Shown here: piece after piece, positions 34,301-41,113 of the stretch | Position numbering within the stretch: position 1 is the first letter of the stretch | Layout of the letters: each line of letters begins with the position of its first letter | Origin: Galeruca laticollis | Lineage: Eukaryota; Arthropoda; Insecta; Coleoptera; Chrysomelidae | Assembly: GCA_963921935.1 (NCBI GenBank) | Contig: OY998184.1 | Span: 28,573,567-28,637,566, forward strand | Direction: 5' to 3' | Length of the DNA stretch: 64,000 bases | Made by a program: the position numbers and the translations under genes | Notes under the pieces: generated by a model | The model's database searches: none | Told to the model about the DNA's origin: nothing | Seen by the model: only the letters and a program-made list of their open reading frames with translations

Positions 34301-37300
34301 CCATCCTATTTGGCGTAAAAAAATCATTATTTTATTTAAGGCCTTCCCGTTAAAGTTCACAGTCACTACAATCCACTTGAGTCAATTTTTAAAAAAATCT
34401 ACAAAATATTTCGCCAAGAGTTTTGAGAATGCGATTCAAACTACTTAATTAGAATTTGACAGCTTCATATAAGCCAAGCAAGTAAATGTATATATCAGTT
34501 ATACTTTCAAGAGCATATTTAAAAAATGAAAATGACAAATTTGATTTGGAAATAGAATATGCCGTCCATTCCCTTGTCAATACGTTACCGTGTCAGATGA
34601 AACAAAAAATCAGTTTAGACAAGAAAGAAAATGCGACTTTAACTAAAAATTGTTTTCGATTTCATTGCGAACGGATGGCCAACTCAAAAAGGAAAAACTC
34701 TACAATCAGTTCGAGTATTTGAAAAACTATAAGAACAATTATTTATTAGTGATGACTTAATATATATAAACTTGTAGTTCTACAATCTCTAAGAAAGTAA
34801 ATGCGTTGCTTGTTACATGAGGGGCACTTGAAGTTGGTCAAGACAAAAGCTCAAGCGCGTAAAAATTTTTACTGGCCAGGATTATCAATGGATATTGAAT
34901 TATTCATCCATCGTCGGCGCTCAATCGTAATCTTCGTGAATTTTTTTGACGTTATAAAAAATACTTACAACACCATTTTTTGTTAATAGGTTCCTAATTA
35001 AGTGTCCATTGGAATAGTTAAAGAACATTTGAAAATATTTTGGGGCTTCAGATTCAAACGAACGATGGGCGTCAGCGCACAATCGTAATCTTTATTAATT
35101 TTTATGACGTTATAAAAAATACTTACATCACAATTTTCCATTAATAGGTTGCTAATTAAGTGTCCCTTGAAGTAGGTAAAGAAAATTTAACAAAAATTTG
35201 GGGCTTCTAGTCCAGAACGAACGATGCGCGTCAGCGCACAATCATAATCGTTATGAATTTTTTTTGACGTTATTAAAAATACTTAGATCACAATTTTTCG
35301 TTAATAGGTTCATAATTAAGTGTTCCATAAAATAATTGAATAAAATTCGAAGACATTTTGGGGCTTCGAGTTCAAAACGAACGATGCGCGTCGGCGCTCA
35401 ACCGTAATTTTTATGAATTTTTTTTTAACGTTATAAAAATACTTACAAAACAATTTTTGTTTAATGGGTTCCTAATTAAGTGTCCATTGAAATTGTTCAA
35501 GAACATTTGAAAATATTTTGGGGCTTCAGATTCAAACGAACGATGGGCGTTAGCGCACAATCGTAAACTTTGTTAAATTTTTTTGACGTTATAAAAAATA
35601 CTTACATCACAATTTTTCGTTAATAGGTTCCTAATTAAGTGTCCCTTGTAATAGATGAAGAAAATTCGAAGACATTTTGGGGCTTCGAGTTCAAAACGAA
35701 CGATGCGCGTTGGCGTTCAATCGTAATTTTTATGAATTATTTTGGACGTTATAAAAAACGAACGATGCGTGTCGGCTCTCAATCGTAATCTTTATGAATT
35801 TTTTTGACGTTATAAAAAATACTTGCATCACAGTTTTTCGTTAATAGGTTCCTAATTGAGTGTCCCTTGTAATAGATGAAGAAAAATCGAAGACATTTTG
35901 GGGCTTCGAGTTCAAAACTGTAATAAATGCGAAAAACACATGAATATATTATTGTACAAAAATTCGGAACACTCGGTAAATACAAAATTTAATTTAATTA
36001 ATATGAAACTAGAATACGACCCACATATTGTTTAACAAAATCTTTACAAAGTCAAAACAGAATAAAAAAATAAAACATTTACTGGGTCAAACCAAAACAA
36101 AGTTGTTTAAAAAAAATATCATTATTTCGATAACAAAAAGTCTGCACGCTTCAAAAACAAAGAAAAACTGCAACTCGAAAAACAAAAACATCTCACACCC
36201 AAAGTCGGGTGATGGAAAAAAACAAAAAGGAAGAACGGCTCAGGACTCGAGAGAGTACGGGTCGTACACGCGAAGGGAAAGGCTTTCCCCGAGTACGAGA
36301 GTATAGTGTTTTAGTGTTGGTGATACCCGAGGTAAAAAATTTCTCCGTTGTGTCAGGGCGTAATAGGAATACTTGGTGATTCCTTGACAGTGAAGTCTGT
36401 CCCCCAGTATCAGAGCACAAACCGGTGGAATTTCCCTCGACGCTATCACTAAATCATCCTAACACGTCTCGGCAAATTTCGCATTTTCGGGGCAGCGACC
36501 CAGTTAGAGATACAGACGCAGTTCCTGCAGAATATAAAAAGGGAAGTTATTCTACCGTAAGTTTTTGAACAAAAGTATTATTTTATTTAATAACGTATAT
36601 TTTTGTGAATAAGACCAGAATTACCGCGTGTCTCGAGGGTTTAGAGAGTTTAAGGATTTAAACGGGCATGTTAAAGCTTGATTTGAGGATCGTAGAAGTT
36701 TTCTTACGTTATTATTGTCTCATTTTTTTTTACACAGAGTATCTTTTGGTTCGTGTGGTAGATAAGAGGAGAGCGAGAGCAATCGAGAAATAACAGAGTT
36801 GAATTTAGTTTTAAGCCAGAGCGAATTGGTTTTTCCGTTTTAATCAGGGACCATTTGATATATAACAAAAGAAAACCATATTTTGGTTAAATTCCATTTC
36901 ACATTTATTTCAAGGTGATAGACAACCTTGGGGCTTATAAAAGCTGACACCGAAAAATTTGTACTATTTTGTAATGTTATAACATAAGAATCTTGTTTCA
37001 CTACGGAAATATCCACTTTAAATGCCGTCATACTCCAAGGCCGTTGGTGATAAAGCACACGTAAACTAAAAATTCGCTTGGGGGTCACAAGGTAATTGGC
37101 CTATGTTTATTTGTTTACTGAATCGAATGCGACCCAGCTAACTGGAAATTCTAGACAGAAAAATAAAAAAAGGAAAGCACTTGGCCCCTCGGGCTTCTTT
37201 CTATTTTTCCTTTCTCTCTCGTTTTCTCATTTACCATCCTACTAATATTATACGCGGAATCCGAAATTTATTATTTTGTGAGTAATTCCGGCGTATACCG

Positions 37301-40300
37301 GAGAACCGGATAAATATCTATAATTACTAGTTGAGAGATTTATATCAGGGTACGTCTAATGTTTATTTTATATATATATTATAGTTGCTACTTCAGTGCG
37401 TAGACAGATTTCGTTAAGTTGTAAATTTAATTTTGACGCACGCATTATTATAAGTATAGTATTTTGACAAATGTATATATGATTGGTCTGATTTTTTTCC
37501 ATATAGCTATTATATACGTTTAGTTACATACGCTGTGTGGTGTTTACCATAAGTTTTATTTATCACCCTATCCCTCAACCCGTACTTCCCCGGGAGGGTG
37601 TACATACGTTGGAAAAAGGGGGCCGATTGCCGAGAACAAACCCTATCCTGGCAAGGAGATTATTCCGCTTTAAGCCCAGGCGTACCTAGCTCAGAAGTCG
37701 GACTGGATGTGCCTTACCCGCTCGGATTGCACAGAATTTCATTGGAGAGGAGGTATTACTCAGTGACAAAAATAAGAAGGGTAACGAGGATTTATTAGAA
37801 TAGCCCTTAGGTGCCCCAGAAATTATTAGAAAACGAATGATACGCGTCGGCGTTCAATCGTAATTTTTATGAATTATTTTGGACGTTATAAAAAACGAAC
37901 GATGCGTGTCGGCTCTCAATCGTAATCTTCATGAATTTTTTTTGACGTTATAAAAAATACTTACAACACAGTTTTTCGTTAATAGATTCCTAATTAAGTG
38001 TCCCTTGAAATAGTTAAAGAAAATTCGAATGAATTTTGGGGCTTCGAGTTCAAAACGAACGATGCGCGTCGGCGCTCAATCGTAATCTAATAGCTATTTA
38101 TGTAATCAGTTATGAAATGCATCATTTTGTGTAACGAGTGAAATTTTCGCGGGAGGAGCGACCTCCGCGTAGCGGGGCGAGCGAGGTCCCGCAAAATGAC
38201 ACGAGTTACACAAACAAGCGTTTCATAACGTGTTTCATACAAGATTTTATCTAATTTTGACAAGAAGAAAGTTTAGTTTACCTATCAATAAAGCATTTCA
38301 TAACGTTTTATACAAGATTTTATCTAATTTTGATAAAAAGAAAATTTAATTTATTTCTGATTTGAAAGCAGCACTTTTTGATTCCTACAAGTTATGCAAC
38401 CAATATTACACAAGACAATAGTTTTATACATTGATTAGATAAATGAACTTTTTTGACCTTATAAAAAATACTTACGTCACAATTTTTCGTTAATAGGTTC
38501 CTAATTAAGTGTTCTTTGAAATAGTTGAAGAAAATTTTGAAAATTTTTGTGGCTTCGAGTTCAAAACGAACTATGGGCGTCGGCGCTTAATCGTAACCTT
38601 CATGAATTTTTTTGACGTTATAAAAAATACTTACAACACAATTTTTCGTTAATGGGTTCCTAATTAAGTGTCTATTGAAATAGTTGTAGGAAATTTAACA
38701 AAATTTTGGGGCTTCGACTTAAAAACGAATGATACGCGTCAGCGCACAATCATAAACTTTATGAATTTTTTTTACGTTATAAAAAATACTTGGGAAACAA
38801 TTTTTGGTTGAAAGGTTCCTAATGAAGTGTCCATTGAAATTGTTGAAGAACATATCAAAATATTTTGGGGCTTCGGGTTGAAACGAACGATGGGCGTTGC
38901 GCACAATCGTAATCTTTATTAATTTTTTTTGACGTTATAAAAAATATTTACATCACAGTTTTCCGAAAATAGGTTTCTAATTAAGTGTCCTTTGAAATAA
39001 TTAAAGAAAATTTGAAGACATTTTGGGACTTCGAGTTCAAAATGCACGATTCGCGTCGGCGCTCAATCGTAATCTAGGTACATGAATTTTTTGACGTTAT
39101 AAAAAATACTTACATAACAATTTTTCGTTAATAGGTTGCTAATTAAGTGTTCTTTGAAATAGTTGAAGAAAATTTGAGAAAATTTTGGCGCGTCAACACA
39201 CATTCATAATTCTTATGAGTTTTTTTGACGTTATGAAAACTTCTTACATAACACTTTTTTGTTAATAGGTTCCTAATTAAGTATCCATTGAATTTGTTGA
39301 AAAAAAGATGATTCTACAAATTGCCATGAACAGTGAAAAACGGAAAATTATGATGAAAAGTTTAGAACCATGGGACTTGAAGCTGAACAGCTAATATATG
39401 AGAGATGGAGGTAGTTTCCCAGTTACACCACTAAAGTGCATTATGCGGCATAACGTCGAATATTTCAACTAGAGCAATGCTCCACACAATTGAGCACTTT
39501 GGAAAGCAGTTCTTTGGAGTAATGTGCGCAACGGATACCAACACAGTAGCAGAAAATATAGAAAATATTTTTTCAAGTTGACATTGATCATCCGTATATA
39601 AAGATTATCTATAACATTGATTAATGGTTTATTTATTATTTCTACATTATCGGAACAAACATTATTATTTATTATTGTACTAATTCCAAAAATAATTATA
39701 AGTATGGATGAAGGTACGAAAATTAACTACTTCTTCATATTCTACATGTAAAATATTCAAAACTAAAACCTCACTACAGAAAAAGTATTTCCTCAGATAT
39801 TTTTAAACCAACGTTAACTTTCACTGTATGCAGTAAAACGGTGGGAGTGCTTGGTTCAAATTATGAACGACTGTATAAAAGTGGTCTATTTTCTGTACCA
39901 CTATACAACAAACTGAACAAATTGGTGGATAAAGTATGGAACCATATGCCTAGAAGAGTTAATGCAGTTGATGAAATGACAACTAAATATTTTTCTAACT
40001 TGAGTTGAGACAATTGTACTAACAAACATAATACTTCCACAGAGGGCCAGTTCGTAATTACGTACATAATTTCAAATATATTTCAAAGTGCAAATTTGAG
40101 TAAAATTTTTTAAGAAAATATTCAGTATTATAAACAAGCTATTATTTATCTGTAACGCTCACGGTAAAGTCAACGATTCCACAAAATATTTAATATTTTA
40201 TATTTGACACTTGTCAATGTTTTTATTTTATGGTTATATATAATGTTTTTGGAGTGACAATCATCTAATCCCTTCTTTTTCAATAACAATTACTGTTATT

Positions 40301-40800
40301 GATTAAGCCATGTTTCTCTTTGTAAATATTTGCAGTACTTTCTGTATATGAGAAGATGATCCAAGTGAGCAGGTAATAGAGAAGTGATAAATAGAACCGG
40401 CGTTGCTACAGGGAAGCATAACAAGATATTACCAACACCAAACAACATCAGATTTTGACCATGTTATATTTTTTTAGAATTTTCTTTTAAAATAAACTTA
40501 AAAAAGTAATAATGTTCATTATAATTAAGTGATCGACCACTAAAACAGGTACTGAACTCTTTGTAATTAGTTTCCCAAAAAATCGTTTTATTATTTATTC
40601 ATCACTGATTGCAAACTTTTTTATGAAGATTAAAATAGTTCAGAAAATAAAAATATCATAGCTCTTATAAGATTTAGCTTCTATTATAAAATTTTTCAAC
40701 CTCTTACCTCCCACATAGGCAACCCAGATAACTTTCCGAACGCACTGCCAGTTGCAGCGAATATACCAGAGATAAAGGCGAATTTAACAGTGTCATACAT
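10241..40800 (-). CDS. TMEM42: TMEM42-like four-helix membrane protein, whole gene (join of three exons)
   Basis: Exons 40800-40708, 28426-28283 and 10387-10241 are all in phase 0 and give 31+48+48 = 127 residues plus stop. Each junction has consensus sites: GAG|gtaaga, tttcag|GG, ACG|gtaagt, ttttgtag|GC. The product has four hydrophobic helices (about residues 5-24, 35-55, 64-88 and 94-112) and resembles vertebrate TMEM42, a small relative of EamA/drug-metabolite-transporter halves. Strong matches are the ALQQTASVNATLITSATNY stretch and the LLWWSGISFILIGLVLI helix. The C-terminus ends KKDM, which fits a KKXX ER-retrieval signal. The start is the ATG at 40800: the frame is open upstream to a TAA but has no other ATG. 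Introns of about 12.3 and 17.9 kb are filled with transposons. Function of the family is not established. Confidence 0.9.
10388..10779. other. Distal intron 2 of the TMEM42-like gene; nothing else seen
   Basis: AT-rich sequence between the exon 3 acceptor and the long-armed mariner element. Confidence 0.5.
10780..11596 (+). repeat. Left inverted arm of the composite mariner element
   Basis: Inverted copy of 13352-14182. The inner end carries, on the minus strand, a transposase C-terminus ending NGQNFEHLL then TAA at 11463. Confidence 0.85.
11597..12187 (+). pseudogene. Mariner-type transposase, partial forward copy
   Basis: The frame 11597-11960 encodes the helix-turn-helix half (NGRRSERLYRERYPNRSR onward, DUF4817-like, then an LDVSNSTVWNIL motif). 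After a TAA at 11961-11963 homology continues in other frames with FVLFTDEAKF, the first catalytic Asp box, and ends at an NKLNGN stretch near 12187. The first ~17 codons are missing because the frame is abutted by the left arm. It is an inverted duplicate of the better-preserved copy at 12188-13225 and lacks the second and third Asp boxes. Confidence 0.85.
12188..13225 (-). pseudogene. Mariner-type transposase, nearly full reverse copy
   Basis: It starts at ATG 13225 or 13222 (MMDYTFEEIADM, the typical family N-terminus). The helix-turn-helix half is open to 12809, then FVLFTDEAKF (first Asp), a frame change, WFQHDGASVHY (second Asp, near 12490) and SPDLNPTDFFLWRYMK (third Asp, near 12370). 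Several stops and frameshifts break it. The last codons after CRLCLN are cut off at the junction near 12187. All three Asp boxes remain readable, so the parent was an ordinary DDD transposase. Confidence 0.87.
13352..14182 (-). repeat. Right inverted arm of the composite mariner element
   Basis: Inverted copy of 10780-11596. It carries the transposase C-terminal codons on the plus strand at about 13352-13490. Confidence 0.85.
14410..14440 (+). repeat. Relic of the TGACCAAGTCA element end
   Basis: GGGTATACTGCAAAAAG followed by TGACCAAGTCA (14428-14438) matches, in opposite orientation, the terminus at about 28165-28190. Only about 35 bp are clearly shared. The surrounding 14183-14489 holds no gene. 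Confidence 0.65.
14490..14624. repeat. Imperfect hairpin with CG-rich loop (type 1)
   Basis: The left half AGTATATTAAGTACC... and the reverse complement of the right half pair over about 55 bp with small mismatches, through AAAACG and TTTAGTCAC. The centre reads GTGAAGCGAAGCGGAACGAG. The CG-rich centre contrasts with the AT-rich surroundings. Confidence 0.75.
14625..15289. other. No recognisable gene
   Basis: Short open frames around 14838-15255 overlap in several frames and show no motif. The distal part may be the 3' flank of the transposon fragment that follows. Confidence 0.4.
15290..16060 (-). pseudogene. C-terminal part of an unclassified insect transposon protein
   Basis: Read down the minus strand from about 16050 in shifting frames: YYTMKLCALNLTIY, PNEAYCYAWSELNDKR, EINTALLNWIKEIP, then AALFLYVIQYAHLDAVQ, then a HSYIEVDAIHSAIERAKK segment and finally an NMSRFHEVRVE...ILFKQNYSEDEF tail. 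This order matches the C-terminal half of a family often annotated in insects only as uncharacterised, whose N-terminal half is at 22018-23053. The S/GHT.MEVDSxHSxIE-like motif is the most characteristic. Many stops and frameshifts are present. I do not know the formal superfamily name. Confidence 0.7.
17538..17649. repeat. Imperfect hairpin with CG-rich loop (type 2)
   Basis: TATACACGGGAAAAATATTAG on the left pairs with the reverse complement of the right arm (TATACAAGGGAAAAAAGTA...), through TAGCTC..GGTT to a centre of CTTCCTCCGCTTCGCGTCGG. A smaller perfect-looking inverted repeat, CCGGGAAAAAAGT/ACTTTTTTTCCCGG, lies at 17151-17181. Confidence 0.75.
17975..19005 (-). pseudogene. Mariner-type transposase inside the second long-armed element
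   Basis: From about 19005 downward: an RVYPERYPNRRHP segment (DUF4817-like region), then LFSDEATFHRNGFVNRR (first Asp, near 18540), WFKQDGAASVHY (second Asp, near 18290) and SPDLTPMDFFL (third Asp, near 18160), then a C-terminal RKDMKEKIRNAF region. Only short frames stay open (18348-18145 and 18301-18074), so there are multiple stops and frameshifts. All three Asp boxes are still readable. Confidence 0.82.
19963..20382. other. No recognisable gene
   Basis: Spacer between the long-armed element and the tandem repeat. The 82-codon minus-strand frame ending at 20150 has no motif. Confidence 0.4.
20383..20901 (+). repeat. Minisatellite, about five units of ~104 bp
   Basis: The marker ATTTCAATCGG recurs at 20441, 20542, 20649, 20755 and (one mismatch) 20857, giving periods of 101, 107, 106 and 102. 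Each unit also holds TTATATACCTGG, TCCTCGGATTAAAATATCAG and TAGGAAATCGGAAAA. Units differ by small indels. No coding sense. Confidence 0.92.
20902..20983. repeat. Duplicated transposon fragment ending in a 15-bp hairpin
   Basis: 20902-20963 repeats 15357-15415 (ATTAACTGTCTCGACCC, then TTACTTCGTGGAATCT), which lies in the coding tail of the unclassified transposon protein. It is followed at once by an inverted copy of its last 15 bases: stems 20949-20963 and 20969-20983, loop CGTGA. Confidence 0.75.
20984..21736. other. No recognisable gene
   Basis: AT-rich with one GC-richer patch (about 21215-21360). No motif, splice pattern or repeat stands out. Confidence 0.4.
21737..22010. repeat. ~54-bp-stem hairpin followed by degenerate ~85-bp tandem units
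   Basis: 21737-21790 (AATTGTTTTAAGTTTCCGAA ... CTCTCTGGCTT) is an inverted copy of 21797-21850 with a few mismatches, around a GTAGAAACTAC centre. The right half then repeats twice more in direct orientation, at about 21880-21925 and 21955-22012 (markers AGAAGCCAGAGGGT and CGGAAACT). It abuts the broken end of the transposon protein fragment at 22018. Confidence 0.8.
22018..23053 (-). pseudogene. N-terminal part of an unclassified insect transposon protein
   Basis: It begins around 23053, reads through 22661, continues in an adjacent frame from 22664 to about 22190, and then shifts frame again (22320-22018). Recognisable stretches are RVKKHIEAFPTMESQSQYLD, MSKMYEFYVEECYG, YRRIF, then KNDQCAVCEKYEN, EEYREHLWRRDEANAAKNYD and SAALDLQSVVCIPSS. 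This is the first half of the same family whose second half is at 15290-16060; the two pieces meet near the IPSS/YYTMKL point with little overlap. CxxC (CAVC) may be a zinc ligand pair. Two frameshifts at least; no superfamily name assigned. Confidence 0.7.
23407..24745 (-). pseudogene. IS630/Tc1-type DDE transposase with extended last spacer, broken
   Basis: It starts at ATG 24745 (MSISQGPSKRPN), followed by a helix-turn-helix (VAKSTIYRLLKES), a frameshift near 24455, then YLDETWINAGYT (first Asp), IVMDNASYHS (second Asp) and LPPYHFELNPIELIWAQVKG (Glu). About 82 residues separate the last two acidic residues, far more than the 34 of classical Tc1, because a Lys-rich insertion of about 45 residues is present. 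A TAA at 23727-23725 splits the frame just before the last box. The protein ends in a Ser/Asp/Glu tail (SSSSESDIE). One frameshift and one stop: recently dead. Confidence 0.87.
25083..26608 (+). mobile_element. MULE-type DNA transposon with short inverted ends
   Basis: The right end (26575-26608, CATTACGGGTTGTTCGAACT on the minus strand) is an inverted match to 25143-25173 (ATTAC....TGTTCGAACT.TGCC). A second related box (TCCGAACTCTGCC) lies further left at 25098-25110. The body is one transposase exon. A clean target duplication was not identified. It lies in intron 2 of the TMEM42-like gene. Confidence 0.7.
25328..26350 (+). CDS. MULE transposase, single unbroken exon lacking its own start
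   Basis: 340 codons without a stop, the longest intact DNA-transposon frame here. Motifs in order: LMDGTFKYCSTFF (first Asp), VVVDFELSIHNA (second Asp), GCKFHLCQAWFRKIQ (the CxxH of MULE transposases), FFPPLIWAN-type region and TNSCESFHSHF. This is the usual MULE domain order. There is no ATG before the first motif; the frame is closed by TAG at 25325-25327, which itself could be the acceptor AG, so the exon may have followed an upstream exon with a start codon (often a FLYWCH zinc finger). I found no such exon. The C-terminal ~50 residues are Lys-rich. The frame looks complete from acceptor to stop. Confidence 0.82.
   Translation, partial: GKDVDALTLLPKNQEEVFNSVRDLQLRTNREEEFLLTADQVFKIIVFSCFSNLNFLCNSDCILMDGTFKYCSTFFYQMFTIHGFKNGYYVPLVFCLLPDKSSQTYWNLFLILRQKCKEVGLNFQPKEVVVDFELSIHNAIYECFGRDQILFGCKFHLCQAWFRKIQEFHLVQEYRQKGSVIGEYLKVHFGIMYLSPEEVVEFFYDELHFLLPNDERVIEFRNYVNKTYITQNSIFPPLIWANNASFFKRTTNSCESFHSHFGASFYKAHPNIVQFTSVLLDLQTEVYAKIRSANQSQKKTKKTINVEINFINDHLDQYRKNFISRFMFVKTVACKNLPHV
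26609..27729. other. No firm gene; possible second exon of an unknown transposon gene
   Basis: Around 27177-27259 on the minus strand a short segment is bounded by CACTACAG on its upstream side and AAG|gtaattt downstream, and would encode an Asn/Gln-rich stretch (NPNIPNKSDKPQKNNDSSNQ). It could belong with the small exon at 27783-27730, but the phases of the two do not match as read. Nothing else is recognised. Confidence 0.3.
27730..27783 (-). CDS. Possible first coding exon of an unidentified transposon gene
   Basis: ATG at 27783 opens 18 codons (MGSREKWCMLLC...) that end AAG|gtatgt, a good donor. It lies about 100 bp inside an array of TGACCAAGTCA boxes and a terminus-like sequence, the position expected for the first exon of a DNA transposon. 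I do not recognise the protein. Confidence 0.3.
27889..28190. repeat. Array of five TGACCAAGTCA boxes at a transposon end
   Basis: The boxes are at 27889-27899 and 27941-27951 in forward orientation, and at 28088-28097, 28131-28140 and 28165-28175 in reverse (some one base short). The box is itself an inverted repeat, TGAC-CAA-GTCA. The outermost lies next to GCAGTATACCC, the same terminus seen at 14410-14440. The arrangement resembles subterminal transposase-binding sites. Confidence 0.75.
28283..28426 (-). CDS. TMEM42: TMEM42-like gene, exon 2
   Basis: 144 nt, phase 0 at both ends, 48 codons covering helix 2 and most of helix 3. Acceptor tttcag at 28432-28427 and donor gtaagtt from 28282 on the minus strand. 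Confidence 0.92.
28722..30776 (+). mobile_element. Pogo/Tigger-like DNA transposon
   Basis: The left end (AGGGTTGGATAAAATGGGGT, 28727-28746) matches the reverse complement of the right end (GAGTTCAATAAAATGGGGTA, near 30740-30765). Extra copies of the GATAA.ATGGGGTA box lie just inside the left end (28752-28768) and near 30530-30590 on the right, so the termini hold tandem boxes. A decayed DDE_1 transposase lies between. It sits in intron 1 of the TMEM42-like gene. Confidence 0.82.
28925..30478 (+). pseudogene. Pogo/Tigger-like transposase with C-terminal PHD-type finger
   Basis: Pieces in shifting frames show a CENP-B-type helix-turn-helix (LTLRELQSLAFELTERRN, then AGKCWLYSFLKRN), then IYNVDETGVTTV (first Asp), ILLLDGHAAHT (second Asp) and LMQPADVAF (third Asp), all in family order. 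A Lys/Glu-rich C-terminal frame (30100-30393) ends in a CEGWVMCYK...WAHEICDGI segment, a PHD-like zinc finger often found at the end of insect pogo proteins. TAA, TGA and several frameshifts interrupt it. It would have been about 500 residues when intact. Confidence 0.85.
30777..31690. other. No recognisable gene
   Basis: Intron 1 sequence of the TMEM42-like gene between two transposons. Short frames only (for example minus 31481-31266); no motif. Confidence 0.4.
31691..31898 (+). repeat. Tandem duplication of a 104-bp LTR promoter segment
   Basis: 31691-31794 and 31795-31898 are identical except for one base (GGTAGG[A/C]AACC). Each copy holds a TATA box (CATATATAAAAG) 81-92 bases in and a CACAATATAGTGTG inverted repeat, so the LTR carries two complete promoter cores 104 bp apart. 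Confidence 0.92.
32090..34911 (+). pseudogene. Gypsy gag-pol, heavily decayed
   Basis: Gag begins at ATG 32090 (EPLVLDCNIAENWREF, a typical gypsy gag opening), hits TAA within 41 codons and continues as DLYNTF. Later frames give GIDTGAEVSVLS (aspartic protease, near 32950), a 184-codon open stretch at 33399-33953 with VLDIKDGYWQIEL and ILIDDLIV (reverse transcriptase; the Y of YIDD is L), TDASKDGLGACIL (RNase H, near 34205) and LHEGHLKLVKTKAQARKNFY (integrase zinc-binding region, 34801-34900). A short in-frame deletion removes the LPFG-type box between the reverse transcriptase motifs. Not functional. Confidence 0.85.
35926..37835. mobile_element. ~1.9-kb insertion in the satellite, class unknown
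   Basis: Unique sequence between satellite units, flanked by AAAAC on both sides (left TTCAAAAC, right TTAGAAAAC then GAATGAT), which may be a 5-bp target duplication. It begins TGTAATAAATG but does not end in CA, so it does not fit a standard LTR. It contains GC-richer patches (36190-36540, 37570-37760) but no long coding frame with motifs. It could be a solo LTR with a mutated end or a non-autonomous element. Confidence 0.5.
38090..38445. repeat. Insert in the satellite: hairpin with CG-rich loop (type 3) plus short tandem copy
   Basis: 38109-38229 folds: GTTATGAAATGCATCATTTT pairs with the reverse complement of the right side (GTTATGAAACGCTTGTTTGT...), continuing through GTGTAAC. The centre reads GACCTCCGCGTAGCGGGGCG then AGCGAGGTC. 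The right edge (38220-38285) is repeated in tandem at 38294-38358 (ATTTCATAACG ... ACAAGATTTTATCTAATTTT). Confidence 0.78.
39311..40707. other. No recognisable gene (proximal intron 1 of the TMEM42-like gene)
   Basis: A plus-strand open stretch around 39820-40015 (reading LYKSGLFSVPLYNKLNKLVD) resembles transposon coding sequence but I could not assign a family. The remainder is AT-rich without visible structure. Confidence 0.4.
40708..40800 (-). CDS. TMEM42: TMEM42-like gene, exon 1
   Basis: 93 nt, 31 codons from ATG 40800 to the donor GAG|gtaaga. It encodes helix 1 (FAFISGIFAATGSAFGKLSG). The frame upstream is open for about 23 codons to a TAA but contains no ATG, so 40800 is the best start unless a further 5' exon exists. 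Confidence 0.87.
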
Positions 40801-41113
40801 TTTACTGCCTGTCAGAATCTGTTTTAATTCTGTCACTTTTTCATTTCGAATTTCACTGAAGGAATCTGTTGCATAAATTTACGTGTTGTTTTGAGTATAA
40901 CTTATGGAAGTGTCAGCAATCTACAACAGTTTCCTACACATTTCACGTTTCCGTTACATGCATACACTACAAACTACCAGAATTGATTTTATATTGTATA
41001 GAAGTAGAGATGGAACTTTTATATCTTTTTTGGAACGTTATATGGTACGTTTACAACTCGTGTAATTATATTAGAAAAATGGTTCATTAGATTTCCTCAA
41101 AGTTCGACGGAAA
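40801..41113. promoter_or_regulatory. Upstream flank of the TMEM42-like gene
   Basis: The presumed 5' UTR and promoter of the minus-strand gene. I see no TATA box at a convincing distance and no other gene. Confidence 0.3.

Larger units (their letters stand above)
31691..34911 (+). mobile_element. Gypsy-class LTR retrotransposon, 3'-truncated by satellite DNA
   Basis: Starts with a U3-like segment (tandemly duplicated, see 31691-31898), has AATAAA near 31968, then gag, protease, reverse transcriptase, RNase H and the start of integrase in order. The integrase stops abruptly at about 34911, where the 158-bp satellite begins. No 3' LTR is present. Confidence 0.8.
34912..39310 (+). repeat. Satellite array, ~158-bp unit, interrupted by insertions
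   Basis: The unit carries GCGCTCAATCGTAATCTT, then TTTTTTTGACGTTATAAAAA, TTCGTTAATAGGTTCCTAAT, TTAAGTGTCC and TTTTGGGGCTTCGAGTTCAA. Starts near 34914, 35069, 35228, 35389, 35548, 35709 (a 60-bp short unit), 35769; then, after an insert, 37845 (short), 37905, 38068; then, after a second break, 38578, 38738, 38889, 39053 and a degraded last unit. Two unit flavours recur, GGCGCTC and AGCGCAC. Long single open frames through it are by-products. It lies in intron 1 of the TMEM42-like gene. Confidence 0.92.

Noticed and set aside
36028..36449. Overlapping frames in the satellite insert
   Set aside because: Lys-rich or Arg/Ser-rich low-complexity readings on both strands with no domain.
34912..39310. 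CRISPR-like array of regularly spaced repeats
   Set aside because: Units are contiguous ~158-bp satellite monomers with no unique spacers, in an animal intron.
39820..40015. Possible transposon coding fragment (LYKSGLFSVPLYNKLN)
   Set aside because: Too short and without diagnostic motifs to assign a family; left as unassigned.
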